The position numbers were made by a program, and so were the translations under genes. From Flavobacterium seoulense (GTDB taxonomy: Bacteria > Bacteroidota > Bacteroidia > Flavobacteriales > Flavobacteriaceae): 64,000 bases of DNA. This document shows, piece after piece, positions 27,029 to 36,655 of this stretch; position 1 is the stretch's first letter; each line of letters opens with the position of its first letter. The DNA lies in assembly GCF_000695795.1 (NCBI RefSeq), contig NZ_JNCA01000001.1, positions 124,001 to 188,000 of the forward strand, in the 5' to 3' direction. Below the pieces are notes generated by a model that worked only from the letters and a program-made list of their open reading frames with translations, did not search any database and was not told the origin of the DNA.

Positions 27029-30000
27029 ATGAGACTATTTCTACTTCAACTCGTTGTCTTGCTTCTTGCTACAACAAATGGAAATGCGCAATATACTATT
27101 ACTGGGTCTGTAAATTCAAGTTCGTATTCATGTGCTACATTTTCAGGTAATTCAGTTATTTATATTGGGAATGGAATAACTAATACAAATTTATTAATGA
27201 ATCAGACTTTAAATTTGTATAATTCCTGTTCTTTAGGTCCAATTCAGTTTATTATTAGAAATAATGCTTCGGTTGATTTTTCTCCGGGCAATGAACGTTT
27301 GGTTTTGCCAGAAGGTTCTTCTATAATAGTAGAAACTGGGGGAAGCTTAATAGGAGGCAGTTGTAATGCTTCTGAAAGAATATATATAGGTGCTGAATTA
27401 ATTGCTAGTTGTAATGGTGGTGCCGGAGCAGACTATACTTTTAATCAATTAGTTCTTAATGGAGGTTTTAATTATGTGAAAGCAACTTCTAATCCAGTTT
27501 GTGGATCTGGAACCGCATTCATTAATGTCTCTAAAATTCCAACTCCTACAGCAGCTACTACATATAATTTATATACAACAGCGACTGGTGGAAGTGCCGT
27601 TTCAAGTATAGTATCAACTACCAGTCCTTATTCCACAACTTTAATTACGCCAACAATTACTTCGACCACCACTTATTACGTTTCGGCTACTACTGGCTCA
27701 ATAACTACACCAAGAAGAGAAGTCGTTGTAATTGTAAATCCTATTCCAACAATAACAAGTACAACTCCATCTTCGATATGCGGGGGTGGTATAGTAACAT
27801 TAGGAGCGACAACTTCTGTGGGAACGATTAATTGGTATTCGGCAGTTTCAGGAGGGACTTCATTAGGAACAGGGACAACTTTTAGCACTCCTTCTATTTC
27901 AAACTCAACAACATATTATGTTGCTGCTACTAATGCTGGCTGTACAACTCCTTCGAGAACAGCTGTTACTGCAACCGTAAACCCTTTTCCTGTCATTATT
28001 AGTCAGCCTGTAAGTCAATTAGATTGTGAAGGCAATCTTGTGAATTTTAAGGTAGTAGCTTCTGGTTCAGGATTAACATACTCCTGGCAATATAAAAAGC
28101 CTACTGATGCAAGTTTCATAACACTTACAGGTAATGAAAATAATACATCTTATCCTTTCAGTCCTGTTTTAAATGAAATTCAGATAGCAAATGCAGGAAG
28201 TGCCCAATATCCTAATGGAACACAATTTAGAGTTGTTGTTTCTAATGCTAATTGTAATATAACTTCTAATATTGCCACACTTACTATAAATGAAATTACC
28301 AATGTTACTGGAGGTACTAATGTTACTCAGTGTTTTGGTACCAATTATTCATATACGGTTACAACTTCTTATCCGGCTAATGTGGTTTCTTATCGATGGA
28401 AAAAATCAGTAACTTCCGGAGTTTGGGATGAAATTAGTGATAGCGCGATTTATTCAGGAGCTACCACCGCAACATTAAGTATTATAGGAGGAACTCCTGC
28501 TGAGAGTGGAGAATATCGTGCGTATATTACTTTTAAATCTTCGGGTACCGATTGTAGTGTAGCAAGTACAACCAGACCTCGTAAAATCACTTTTCTACCA
28601 CAGTTGACAACACCACAAGTAACGATTAAGCAACCAACATGCTTATTAAATACAGGGATAATTACAGTTACTGTTCAAAATGCAACTGATGTTTACAGTT
28701 TTGATAACGGATTGAGTTTTCAAATCAGTAATGAAAAGTCAGGTCTAACAGCTGGTTCTTACAACATAATTATAAAGAATACGGAAGGCTGTGTTTCTTC
28801 TGTTACTACCTGTCAAATAATTGCTGTAGGACTGCCTTCAATATGGAATGGGACTTGGGTTAATGGACTTCCAGATGCTAACAGAGGTGTTGTTTTTGAG
28901 CAGGATTTCAATTCAATAAATGATATAGAAGCTTGTTCTTGCCAAGTTAAAAATGGGGCAGACGTAATTATTAATGGAGACCATACTTTGAAAATTACTA
29001 ATGCTGTTGATGTTATAAGTGGTACACTGACTTTTGAAAATAATGCCAGTTTAGTTCAGGTCAATGAAAGTCCTACAATTAACTCTGGAAGTATTATTTA
29101 TAAGCGTAAGACTTCGCCGCTAAATCGTTATGATTTTACCTATTGGTCTTCGCCGGTTGCAGGTATGACTTTAGGGAAATTATCACCATCAACATTCTAT
29201 GATAAATACTTTAATTATAATAACGGCTGGGTTTCTGTACCACGTGAAACTCCTATGAATAAAGCCGAAGGATATAGTGTTAGAGCACCTCAAACAACAG
29301 CAATTAGCGGTAATCCTCTTCCTTTCTTAGCGACTTTTGAAGGAGTGCCACACAATGGTTTGGTTATTCTAACATCATTAGCTGGAAATCAAGCCCATTT
29401 ATTAGGAAATCCTTATCCATCAGCAATTGATGCGGATGTTTTTATAGATTTGAATTCGAATGTTTTAGAAGGAACTCTTTATTTTTGGACACATAATTCT
29501 CCACCAAGTTCAGCTACTCCAGGAGATAAAAAATACAATTATACAACTGTTGATTATGCTACTTACAATAGAACAGGGGGGATAGTAACTGCGAAAGCTG
29601 CTACTAGCGGAGGATTGCCACCGACAGGAAACATTGCAGCGGGTCAGGGTTTTTTTGCTCCTCTAAAAGCAACAGGAAATGTAGTGTTTAACAATACTAT
29701 GCGAATTTCAGGAGGAACTTCAGGAAAGGATAATTCTCAATTTTTTAAGTTAGGAACTAATTCTAAAATGACTACTTCTGGAGCAGAGAAAAACCGAATT
29801 TGGTTGAATTTAACCAATAATCAAGGTGCTTTCAAACAAACCTTAATTGGTTACATAACAGGAGTAACTAATGATTATGATGGCGGATTTGATGCAGTAA
29901 CTTATGATGGAAATCAATATGTTGATTTTTATAGTGTAAATCAGACTAAGAATTTATCTATTCAGGCACGTGCATTGCTGTTTGTTATAAAAGACAGCGT

Positions 30001-30478
30001 AGTTTTAGGCTATAAATCGACAATTAAGGGTGAATTTCAAATTAGTATTGATCACACAGATGGAAGTCTTAGCACTCTTGATATATTTCTAGAAGATAAA
30101 GAATTAAAAATACAACATAATCTTAAAAAGAAAGCTTATGCTTTTACTACCGAAGAGGGTGTTTTCAACAATCGTTTTATATTGCGTTATACAGATAAAA
30201 ATAAGATTGAGGGAAATTTGAATCTTGATGCTTTAGAAGAAGGTATTGAAGCGGCAGTTATCATCTCTGTTAAAGATAGAATAATTACAATAAATTCTGA
30301 ATTAACAACATTAGAAAATTTAGTGCTATATGATATAAACGGAAGAAAGTTATTTCAGAAAAATAAAGTGAATAAAAAAGTATTTGTTATTCCTGAATTG
30401 ATTTCGAGTAACCAAATCATAATGGTTGATGTATTATTATCAAATGGTAAAAAGTTCAGCCGAAAGATTGTTTATTAA
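27029..30478 (+). CDS. giant cell-surface protein 2 with T9SS sorting domain
   Basis: 1149 residues with a signal peptide (MRLFLLQLVVLLLATTNGNAQ). The N-terminal half has Ig/PKD-like modules (ATTYNLYTTATGG, then STTTYYV repeats) and lacks the 89-residue repeats of adhesin 1. From about residue 325 (VSQLDCEGNLVNFKVVASG) it becomes a close homologue of adhesin 1. From about 605 the shared module and the C-terminal sorting domain are almost identical even at DNA level, including the stop codon and about 60 bp beyond it. This suggests recent duplication or gene conversion. Probable secreted surface adhesin; its ligand is not predictable. Confidence 0.87.
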   Translation: MRLFLLQLVVLLLATTNGNAQYTITGSVNSSSYSCATFSGNSVIYIGNGITNTNLLMNQTLNLYNSCSLGPIQFIIRNNASVDFSPGNERLVLPEGSSIIVETGGSLIGGSCNASERIYIGAELIASCNGGAGADYTFNQLVLNGGFNYVKATSNPVCGSGTAFINVSKIPTPTAATTYNLYTTATGGSAVSSIVSTTSPYSTTLITPTITSTTTYYVSATTGSITTPRREVVVIVNPIPTITSTTPSSICGGGIVTLGATTSVGTINWYSAVSGGTSLGTGTTFSTPSISNSTTYYVAATNAGCTTPSRTAVTATVNPFPVIISQPVSQLDCEGNLVNFKVVASGSGLTYSWQYKKPTDASFITLTGNENNTSYPFSPVLNEIQIANAGSAQYPNGTQFRVVVSNANCNITSNIATLTINEITNVTGGTNVTQCFGTNYSYTVTTSYPANVVSYRWKKSVTSGVWDEISDSAIYSGATTATLSIIGGTPAESGEYRAYITFKSSGTDCSVASTTRPRKITFLPQLTTPQVTIKQPTCLLNTGIITVTVQNATDVYSFDNGLSFQISNEKSGLTAGSYNIIIKNTEGCVSSVTTCQIIAVGLPSIWNGTWVNGLPDANRGVVFEQDFNSINDIEACSCQVKNGADVIINGDHTLKITNAVDVISGTLTFENNASLVQVNESPTINSGSIIYKRKTSPLNRYDFTYWSSPVAGMTLGKLSPSTFYDKYFNYNNGWVSVPRETPMNKAEGYSVRAPQTTAISGNPLPFLATFEGVPHNGLVILTSLAGNQAHLLGNPYPSAIDADVFIDLNSNVLEGTLYFWTHNSPPSSATPGDKKYNYTTVDYATYNRTGGIVTAKAATSGGLPPTGNIAAGQGFFAPLKATGNVVFNNTMRISGGTSGKDNSQFFKLGTNSKMTTSGAEKNRIWLNLTNNQGAFKQTLIGYITGVTNDYDGGFDAVTYDGNQYVDFYSVNQTKNLSIQARALLFVIKDSVVLGYKSTIKGEFQISIDHTDGSLSTLDIFLEDKELKIQHNLKKKAYAFTTEEGVFNNRFILRYTDKNKIEGNLNLDALEEGIEAAVIISVKDRIITINSELTTLENLVLYDINGRKLFQKNKVNKKVFVIPELISSNQIIMVDVLLSNGKKFSRKIVY

Positions 30479-30493
30479 TGATTTGAAAATTTA

Positions 30494-30522
30494 AAGTGTC
30501 CCGTAATAGGGGCATTTTTTTT
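30494..30522 (+). terminator. terminator of adhesin 2
   Basis: AAGTGTCCC pairs with GGGGCATTT (with G-T pairs) and is followed by a T run. It occupies the same position and has the same flanks as the adhesin 1 terminator, with compensating changes in the stem. Confidence 0.7.
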
Positions 30523-30603
30523 GATAATTATACTAATTTTTAGCCACGAATGCACCAATTAATTTGTGTTCTAATAAATACCTTTCTCTACTGTATAGTT
30601 TTT

Positions 30604-30793
30604 TTACCGCAAAGTTTCCTAAAGTTTCCCAAAGTTTCGCAAAGATTCGCAAAGGTTTAGCAGAGTTCAGCAAAGATTTTTTCTTCGTTTTCTTTACGGT
30701 AAAACTACCCACGGATAGTGCTGATTTTATCTCAAAAAGAATAAAAAACTTTGCGTCTCTTCGCGCTACTCTGCGAAATTTTTGCGGTTAAAA
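30604..30793. repeat. CTTTGCG-type repeat, full element with phased left arm
   Basis: The left arm (30604-30658) has five units of about 10 bp of the type CNNAAAGTTT, starting ACCGCAAAG. The right arm (30744-30793) carries CTTTGCG, CTCTGCG and TTTGCGGTTAA in inverse orientation. The ends TTACCGCAAA and TTTGCGGTTAA form terminal inverted repeats. A 75-codon open frame crosses it but looks like repeat translation, not a gene. The rest of the gap to 31030 holds only the AACGACT motifs and a C-tract. Confidence 0.75.
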
Positions 30794-30918
30794 ACACGCT
30801 ACATCTTAAAACCAAAACTCAAATAAAACCGGATGTAGTCAAAAAGCTAATAGCTTGCTTTTCAGTAAGCTGAATACAATTGCTTGAATTGTGAAATGAA
30901 TACTCAAAAACAGGCTAC

Positions 30919-30964
30919 TTAACGACTATAAATGCCGATAAACGACTTTGTTTTAAGCGACTGT
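30919..30964 (+). promoter_or_regulatory. triple AACGACT/AAGCGACT motif upstream of adhesin 3
   Basis: TTAACGACT (30919), TAAACGACT (30939, core spacing 20) and TTAAGCGACT (30953, spacing 15) lie 70-110 bp before the ATG at 31031. A C5 tract (31003-31007) follows. Confidence 0.5.
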
Positions 30965-31030
30965 TTTGATTGATTTATTTTGATTGATAATTTAAAAGTT
31001 AGCCCCCTTTTAATTTTAAAATCTACTACT

Positions 31031-34000
31031 ATGAAGAAAAATTACTTTTTATATATAAATTACTGGACTTTAGTTTTATTATTAGTTTCTTTTTTGTCTT
31101 TTGGACAATCACCTCAAACATATAATAGTTCCGGAACTTTTACTGTTCCTGCTGGTGTTATTAATGTAAATGTCCAAGTTTGGGGAGCTGGAGGAGCTGG
31201 AGGAGGATCTACAGCTAATGGCAATGGAGGTTCTGGTGGAGGTTCTGGTGGCTATACTACAAATCCTAGTTTTTCAGTTAGTCCCAATACTAGTATTAAT
31301 TACACTGTTGGCATAGGAGGTATTGGAAGTACAGGTGTAAATGGTACATCTGGAGGGCAATCAACTTTTTCTAGTTTGATAGCGAATGGTGGGACTGGAG
31401 GAACTGCAAATAGTGGTTCGGGAGGGGTTGGAGGTACAGCAACTGGAGGTTCTACGAATACAATAGGTAGCGTTGGAGGTAATGGTGGTGGAAATACTGG
31501 TGGAAATGGGGGTAATGCTCCTGCTTCTGGCGGAACTGGAGGTTCTGGTAGAAGTAATACTAATGGTAATGTTGGAAATTCCCCTGGAGGCGGAGGAGGC
31601 GGAGGAGAAGCCGATTATTATTATGATCCAGTTTGGTATGATTGGTTTAGATATTCTACAGATCCATATGGAGGAGGTAATGGAGGAAATGGTCAAGTAA
31701 GAGTTTCTTGGACTTGTCCTACATACGCATTAACCTCTGCAGCTTCTGCAACTCCTATCTGTAGTGGTGGAACTTCTACAGTAACACTTACTTCTACTAC
31801 ATTGCCAGCGGGTACTTATACGGTTACTTACAATACCTCTAGTTCTCCAACAAGTACTGGCAATACTGCTATTATGACATTTAGTGATGGTACAGGAACA
31901 TTTGTTACAAGAACCTTAACAGCTGCAAGTACTATTACTGTAACTAATCTTTCAAGTGGCACAGCTCCATCAATTTGTTCTAGTGCTATTAGTTCTAATA
32001 ATACTGCTATGGTGACAGTAAATACATCATCAGTTGCGCCAACTGGTATTACAGGAACTACAACTATTTGTAATGGAAGTTCTACTACACTTACAGTAAA
32101 TGGTGGAACACTAGGGACAGGGGCTACAGCACAATGGTTTACAGGTTCATGTGGAGGAACATCGGTAGGAACTGGTAATAGTATTACTGTTTCTCCAACA
32201 TCAAATACAACTTATTATGTTCGATATAGTGGTACTTGTAATACAACGACATGTGCTTCACAATTAGTGACAGTAGAGACTTTGCCAGTTGTAAATGCTG
32301 GAGCAGATGTTTGTAGAACGAATAATGGTAATTTTACATTGTCAGGATTTAGCCCATCAGGGGGTACTTGGACACGAGTGTCTGGAACTGCTAATGTAAC
32401 TTCAGCTGGTGGTGTTAGTAATGTTACAAGTCCGAGTACTACTATTTTCCGTTATACTGTAACAAATAGTTGTGGATCGGTCTCAGATGATGTAGTGGTT
32501 TCAAGAGGTAATCCCGATACACCTGGTTTGATTGCAGGACCTTTAACAGCATGTCAGGGAGCTATAGGCCTAGTTTATAGCGTATCAGCTGTTGCAAACG
32601 CAACGAGTTACAATTGGTTTTTTCCTGATAGTAATTGGCAGATAACTTCAGGAGCAGGAACTAATTCGGTTACTGTAAGATTAAATTCAGGAGCAGGAAC
32701 AGGTAATGTATATGTAAGTGCCAGTAATGGTTGTGGTACAGGTAATGCGCGCTATGATAAATGGGTTGTTGTTAGTACTCCAACAATTGCAGGAACAGTA
32801 ACTCCAGCTAATACAAATGTCTGTTCAAGTTCAAATAGTACTAATCTTTCTTTAAATGGAAATACTGGAAGTGTTTTAAGATGGGAATCTTCTTTAGATA
32901 ATTTTGCTGGAGGTACAATTACTACAATTAATAGTACAGGAAGTTCTATAACTGCATCGAATGTTACAGTAGATACTTATTACAGGGCAGTTGTTCAAAA
33001 TGGTGGTTGTGATGTACAATATTCTAATTCAGTTAAAATAACCGTATATGGTAGTTTAACCACGCCAAGTTCTATTAGTGGATTAAGTGCACAATGTGCT
33101 GGTAATACATCGCAGGTTTATAGTGTAAACCCAGTGACTAATGCGACAAGTTATAATTGGACATTACCTGCGAACTGGACTATAATCTCCGGTAGTGGTA
33201 CAAACAGTATAACTGTTAATATTCCAAATAATGGAGCTACGGGAAATGTATCTGTAAATGCTGCTAATACTGGTTGTGGAACTTCTAATTCAATCTCTCA
33301 ATGGGTTGTTGTTAGTTCAGCTACAATTGCAGGAACAGTAACTCCAGCTAATACAAATGTTTGTTTACCAGGTAATAGTACTAATCTTTCTTTAAATGGA
33401 AATACTGGAAGTATTTTAAGATGGGAGTCTTCTTTGGATAATTTTTCTGGAGGTACAATTACTACAATTAATAGTACAGGAAGTCCTATAACTGCATCAA
33501 ATGTTACAGTAGATACTTATTACAGGGCAGTTGTTCAAAATGGAGGTTGTAATATACAATATTCTAATTCAGTTAAAATAACCGTATATGGAGCTGTTGC
33601 GGTTCCTGGTGCAATTTCCATGAATGGTGTAGCTTATCCAGAAAATGGAAATGCTAATTATTGTCCTTCTTCATCTGTTGTGCTTAGTATCAATCCAGTA
33701 CCGAATGCAACAACTTATGTTTGGACAACTCCTCCTGGTTGGACTCTAGTAAGCGGACAAGGAACTACAAGTGCAACTTATATAACAGGGAATAGTTCTC
33801 AAAGTGAGAATGTCACCGTTTCTGCTAGTAACAGCTCAATATGTAATAGTCCTGGGAGTAGGTATTTTTATTTGTATTTAGGTAATGTTTCTTCACCAAT
33901 AAGTATAACCACACAGCCATCGACTCCAACAGCAACATGTTCAGGTAGTGGAACACAAACAATGTCTGTAGTTGCTACAGGATCTGGATTAACTTATCAA

Positions 34001-36352
34001 TGGAGGAAAGATGGGATAAATATATCAAATGGAGGGGTTGTCTCTGGAGCGACAACAGCTACCTTGATTTTGACAAATCCCACAACAGCTGATGCTGGTA
34101 GTTATGATGTAGTTGTAAGTGGTACATGTACACCGTCAGTTACTTCAACTGCTAGAACAGTTACGATAAATACAGTTCCTGTAGTTACAACAGCGTCTGC
34201 TCAAAGTTTTTGTGGTAGTGCTACGGTTGCAAATTTAACAGGTACAGCATCATCAGGAAGTGTTATTGATTGGTATGCAAATTCATCAGGTGGTACTGCT
34301 CTTACATCAGGAACGGCTTTATCTTCTACAACATATTATGCGCAATCAAGGAATACCACTACAGGTTGTGTAAGTTCGACAAGAACATCTGTTGTAGTTA
34401 CGATAAATACAGTTCCTGCAGCACCAATAGTTGGAACGATAACTCAACCTAACTGTTCAGTGCTTACAGGAAGTGTAAATTTAAGTGGTTTGCCATCTTC
34501 GGGATCTTGGATTATAACTGCAACACCAGCTACCGCTGGTTTGACAGGTACAGGAGCTACAACTACTATTACAGGTTTAACAGGAGGTACAACTTATACT
34601 TTCACGGTTTCTAATGGAAGTTGTAATTCGTCAGCTTCAGCTAATGTTGTAATAAATATACCGCCAGCTCTTGTTACATGGAATGGTTCAAATTGGTCAT
34701 CTACTCCTACTATTAATAATAGAGTAGAGTTTCTTGCTAATTATTCGTCAGGATCTAATGCTAATTCTCCTGCGAATGTAGATGCTTGTTCTTGTCAGGT
34801 TAAGAATAATGCGGTAGTAGTTTTTAATACGGGGCATACTTTAAAAGTAATAAATGAGCTCCAGGTTGTTGCTGGTACATTAACATTTGAAGATGATGCC
34901 AGTTTAGTTCAGGTTAATGATGCTGCTTTGAATTCAGGAAATATCATTTATAAGCGTGTGACTTTACCGCTAAATCGTTATGATTTTACCTATTGGTCTT
35001 CGCCAGTTAAAGATATGAGTTTAGGTCTTCCTTCAGTAGGGTTATCACCAACAACATTCTATGATAAATACTTTATTTATAATAATGCTTGGGTGTCAGT
35101 ACCTCGTACTACCGTTATGATTAAGGGTGAAGGATATAGCGTTAGAGCACCGCAAACAACAGCAATTATTGGTAATCCTCTTCCTTTTTTAGCGACTTTT
35201 ACAGGAGAACCACATAATGGCGAAGTAAAAAAGACGCTAACTGGAAATAGAGTTTATCTTATAGGTAATCCATATCCATCTGCTATTGATGCAGATCAAT
35301 TTTTAGCTTTAAATTCATCAGTTTTGCAAGGAACGCTTTATTTCTGGACTCATAATTCGCCACCAAGTGATGCTTTTGTTGGAGATAAAAGGTATAATTA
35401 CACGACCAATGATTATGCTACTTATAATAGAACAGGTGGGGTAGGAACAGGAAAAGCTGCTACTACTGGAGGATTACCACCGTCTGGAAAAATTGCATCG
35501 GCTCAAGGTTTTTTTGCTCCAGCTAGTGCTGCAGGAGGAGAGTTAGTTTTTAATAATTTGATGCGCTTGAGTACTACAGGAGCTGTATTAGATAACACAC
35601 AGTTTTTTAAATTGAGTACTAATTCTAAAACAGCTAAAACAATAACAACGGCTAAGACAGAGAAAAACCGTATCTGGTTGAATTTGACTAATAGTGAAGG
35701 TGCTTTCAAACAAACTTTAATTGGTTATGTTACAGGAGCAACTAATGATTATGATGGAGCATTTGATGGGGTGACTTATGATGGTAATCAGTTTATTGAT
35801 TTTTATAGTGTAAATAATGAAGTAAATCTATCTATTCAGGGACGTGCTTTGCCTTTTGTAAAAAAGGACAGTGTAGCTTTAGGATATAAATCGACTATTA
35901 AAGGTGATTTTAAAATTAGTATTGATCAAATTGATGGTAGTTTGGCTACTCAAAATATCTTTTTGGAAGATAAAGATTTAAAAGTATTACATGATCTTAA
36001 AAAAGAGGCGTATACTTTTAGTACTGAGAAAGGAGTATTCAATAATCGTTTTGTATTACGTTATGCTGATAAAAATGCAGTAGATGAAGTAATCGTTCCT
36101 GAAGTACCAGGAAAAGATTCAAATGCAGCAGTTATTGTTTCAGTTAAGAATGGGGAAATCAAGATAAATGCTACAGCAACAAAATTAGATAAGGTGATTG
36201 TGTATGATATGGCTGGAAGAAAGCTGTTCCAAAAAAATAAAGTGGATACTAACATATTAGTGATTCCTAATTTTTTTTGGAATCATCAGGGATTAGTAGT
36301 CGATATTGTATTGACTGATGGTACAAAACACAGCAGAAAAATTATTAATTAA
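31031..36352 (+). CDS. giant cell-surface protein 3, glycine-rich N-domain, T9SS sorting domain
   Basis: 1773 residues from the ATG at 31031. The frame opens at 30980, but the signal peptide begins at 31031 (MKKNYFLYINYW to FLSFGQ). Residues about 50-220 are glycine-rich (VQVWGAGGAGGG and many GG pairs), as in glycine-rich surface domains of Bacteroidota. Ig/PKD-like domains follow, including two near-identical blocks of about 97 residues placed 180 residues apart (from residue 577). From about 1215 comes the module common to the four adhesins, then a sorting domain ending SRKIIN. It probably goes through T9SS to the cell surface. Ligand unknown. Confidence 0.87.
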   Translation: MKKNYFLYINYWTLVLLLVSFLSFGQSPQTYNSSGTFTVPAGVINVNVQVWGAGGAGGGSTANGNGGSGGGSGGYTTNPSFSVSPNTSINYTVGIGGIGSTGVNGTSGGQSTFSSLIANGGTGGTANSGSGGVGGTATGGSTNTIGSVGGNGGGNTGGNGGNAPASGGTGGSGRSNTNGNVGNSPGGGGGGGEADYYYDPVWYDWFRYSTDPYGGGNGGNGQVRVSWTCPTYALTSAASATPICSGGTSTVTLTSTTLPAGTYTVTYNTSSSPTSTGNTAIMTFSDGTGTFVTRTLTAASTITVTNLSSGTAPSICSSAISSNNTAMVTVNTSSVAPTGITGTTTICNGSSTTLTVNGGTLGTGATAQWFTGSCGGTSVGTGNSITVSPTSNTTYYVRYSGTCNTTTCASQLVTVETLPVVNAGADVCRTNNGNFTLSGFSPSGGTWTRVSGTANVTSAGGVSNVTSPSTTIFRYTVTNSCGSVSDDVVVSRGNPDTPGLIAGPLTACQGAIGLVYSVSAVANATSYNWFFPDSNWQITSGAGTNSVTVRLNSGAGTGNVYVSASNGCGTGNARYDKWVVVSTPTIAGTVTPANTNVCSSSNSTNLSLNGNTGSVLRWESSLDNFAGGTITTINSTGSSITASNVTVDTYYRAVVQNGGCDVQYSNSVKITVYGSLTTPSSISGLSAQCAGNTSQVYSVNPVTNATSYNWTLPANWTIISGSGTNSITVNIPNNGATGNVSVNAANTGCGTSNSISQWVVVSSATIAGTVTPANTNVCLPGNSTNLSLNGNTGSILRWESSLDNFSGGTITTINSTGSPITASNVTVDTYYRAVVQNGGCNIQYSNSVKITVYGAVAVPGAISMNGVAYPENGNANYCPSSSVVLSINPVPNATTYVWTTPPGWTLVSGQGTTSATYITGNSSQSENVTVSASNSSICNSPGSRYFYLYLGNVSSPISITTQPSTPTATCSGSGTQTMSVVATGSGLTYQWRKDGINISNGGVVSGATTATLILTNPTTADAGSYDVVVSGTCTPSVTSTARTVTINTVPVVTTASAQSFCGSATVANLTGTASSGSVIDWYANSSGGTALTSGTALSSTTYYAQSRNTTTGCVSSTRTSVVVTINTVPAAPIVGTITQPNCSVLTGSVNLSGLPSSGSWIITATPATAGLTGTGATTTITGLTGGTTYTFTVSNGSCNSSASANVVINIPPALVTWNGSNWSSTPTINNRVEFLANYSSGSNANSPANVDACSCQVKNNAVVVFNTGHTLKVINELQVVAGTLTFEDDASLVQVNDAALNSGNIIYKRVTLPLNRYDFTYWSSPVKDMSLGLPSVGLSPTTFYDKYFIYNNAWVSVPRTTVMIKGEGYSVRAPQTTAIIGNPLPFLATFTGEPHNGEVKKTLTGNRVYLIGNPYPSAIDADQFLALNSSVLQGTLYFWTHNSPPSDAFVGDKRYNYTTNDYATYNRTGGVGTGKAATTGGLPPSGKIASAQGFFAPASAAGGELVFNNLMRLSTTGAVLDNTQFFKLSTNSKTAKTITTAKTEKNRIWLNLTNSEGAFKQTLIGYVTGATNDYDGAFDGVTYDGNQFIDFYSVNNEVNLSIQGRALPFVKKDSVALGYKSTIKGDFKISIDQIDGSLATQNIFLEDKDLKVLHDLKKEAYTFSTEKGVFNNRFVLRYADKNAVDEVIVPEVPGKDSNAAVIVSVKNGEIKINATATKLDKVIVYDMAGRKLFQKNKVDTNILVIPNFFWNHQGLVVDIVLTDGTKHSRKIIN
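32761..33591 (+). repeat. two near-identical 291-bp blocks, 540 bp apart, in adhesin 3
   Basis: 32761-33051 and 33301-33591 are almost identical and exactly in register at 540 bp. The DNA between them is a related but diverged PKD-like segment. This indicates internal duplication of a 180-residue two-domain unit. Confidence 0.9.
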
Positions 36353-36370
36353 TTTAGAAAATTGATTTAT

Positions 36371-36406
36371 AAAAATCCCGATTGCGTCCTGTAATCGGGA
36401 TTTTTT
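36371..36406 (+). terminator. terminator of adhesin 3
   Basis: A 13-bp perfect inverted repeat (36371-36383 with 36393-36405) with a 9-nt loop runs into a T tract. Confidence 0.85.
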
Positions 36407-36522
36407 GTAATTATACTGCAAAGATTTGTATTTTTTCGCCACTAATTAATCAGTCTTAATCTATGACGAAATAATTAATTGTATATGTAGTTTTTGACTT
36501 TATTTTATTGTTAAAACAGGTA

Positions 36523-36558
36523 TTTTAACGATGAAAAACTTCCTTTAAGCGATTTTTT
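36523..36558 (+). promoter_or_regulatory. AACGAT/AAGCGAT repeat upstream of adhesin 4
   Basis: TTTTAACGAT (36523-36532) and TTTAAGCGATTTTTTT (from 36544), with CGAT cores 21 bp apart. A C5 tract follows at 36585-36589. The 303-bp gap holds no gene. Confidence 0.5.
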
Positions 36559-36655
36559 TATTAATTTTATCTCAGATTTTTAGACCCCCTAAAAAATCAA
36601 ATGAGCTTGATAAATTTTGTCAGGCTGTTTGTTTATTTTTTTAAATGTAGGGGTC

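Noticed and set aside
30564..30791. 75-codon plus-strand frame between adhesins 2 and 3
   Set aside because: It is the translation of the CTTTGCG/CGCAAAG repeat arms (periodic FAK/FxK composition), has no homologue I recognise and lies between a terminator and regulatory repeats.
30980..31030. Extended start of adhesin 3
   Set aside because: The extra 17 residues precede a complete signal peptide that begins at the ATG at 31031.
31361..31696. 111-codon minus-strand frame in adhesin 3
   Set aside because: It is the complement of the glycine-rich coding region, giving Ser/Thr/Ile low complexity.
36617..36655. TTG start of adhesin 4
   Set aside because: A signal peptide begins at the ATG at 36656, and the TTG overlaps a TAAATTTTG promoter-like sequence.
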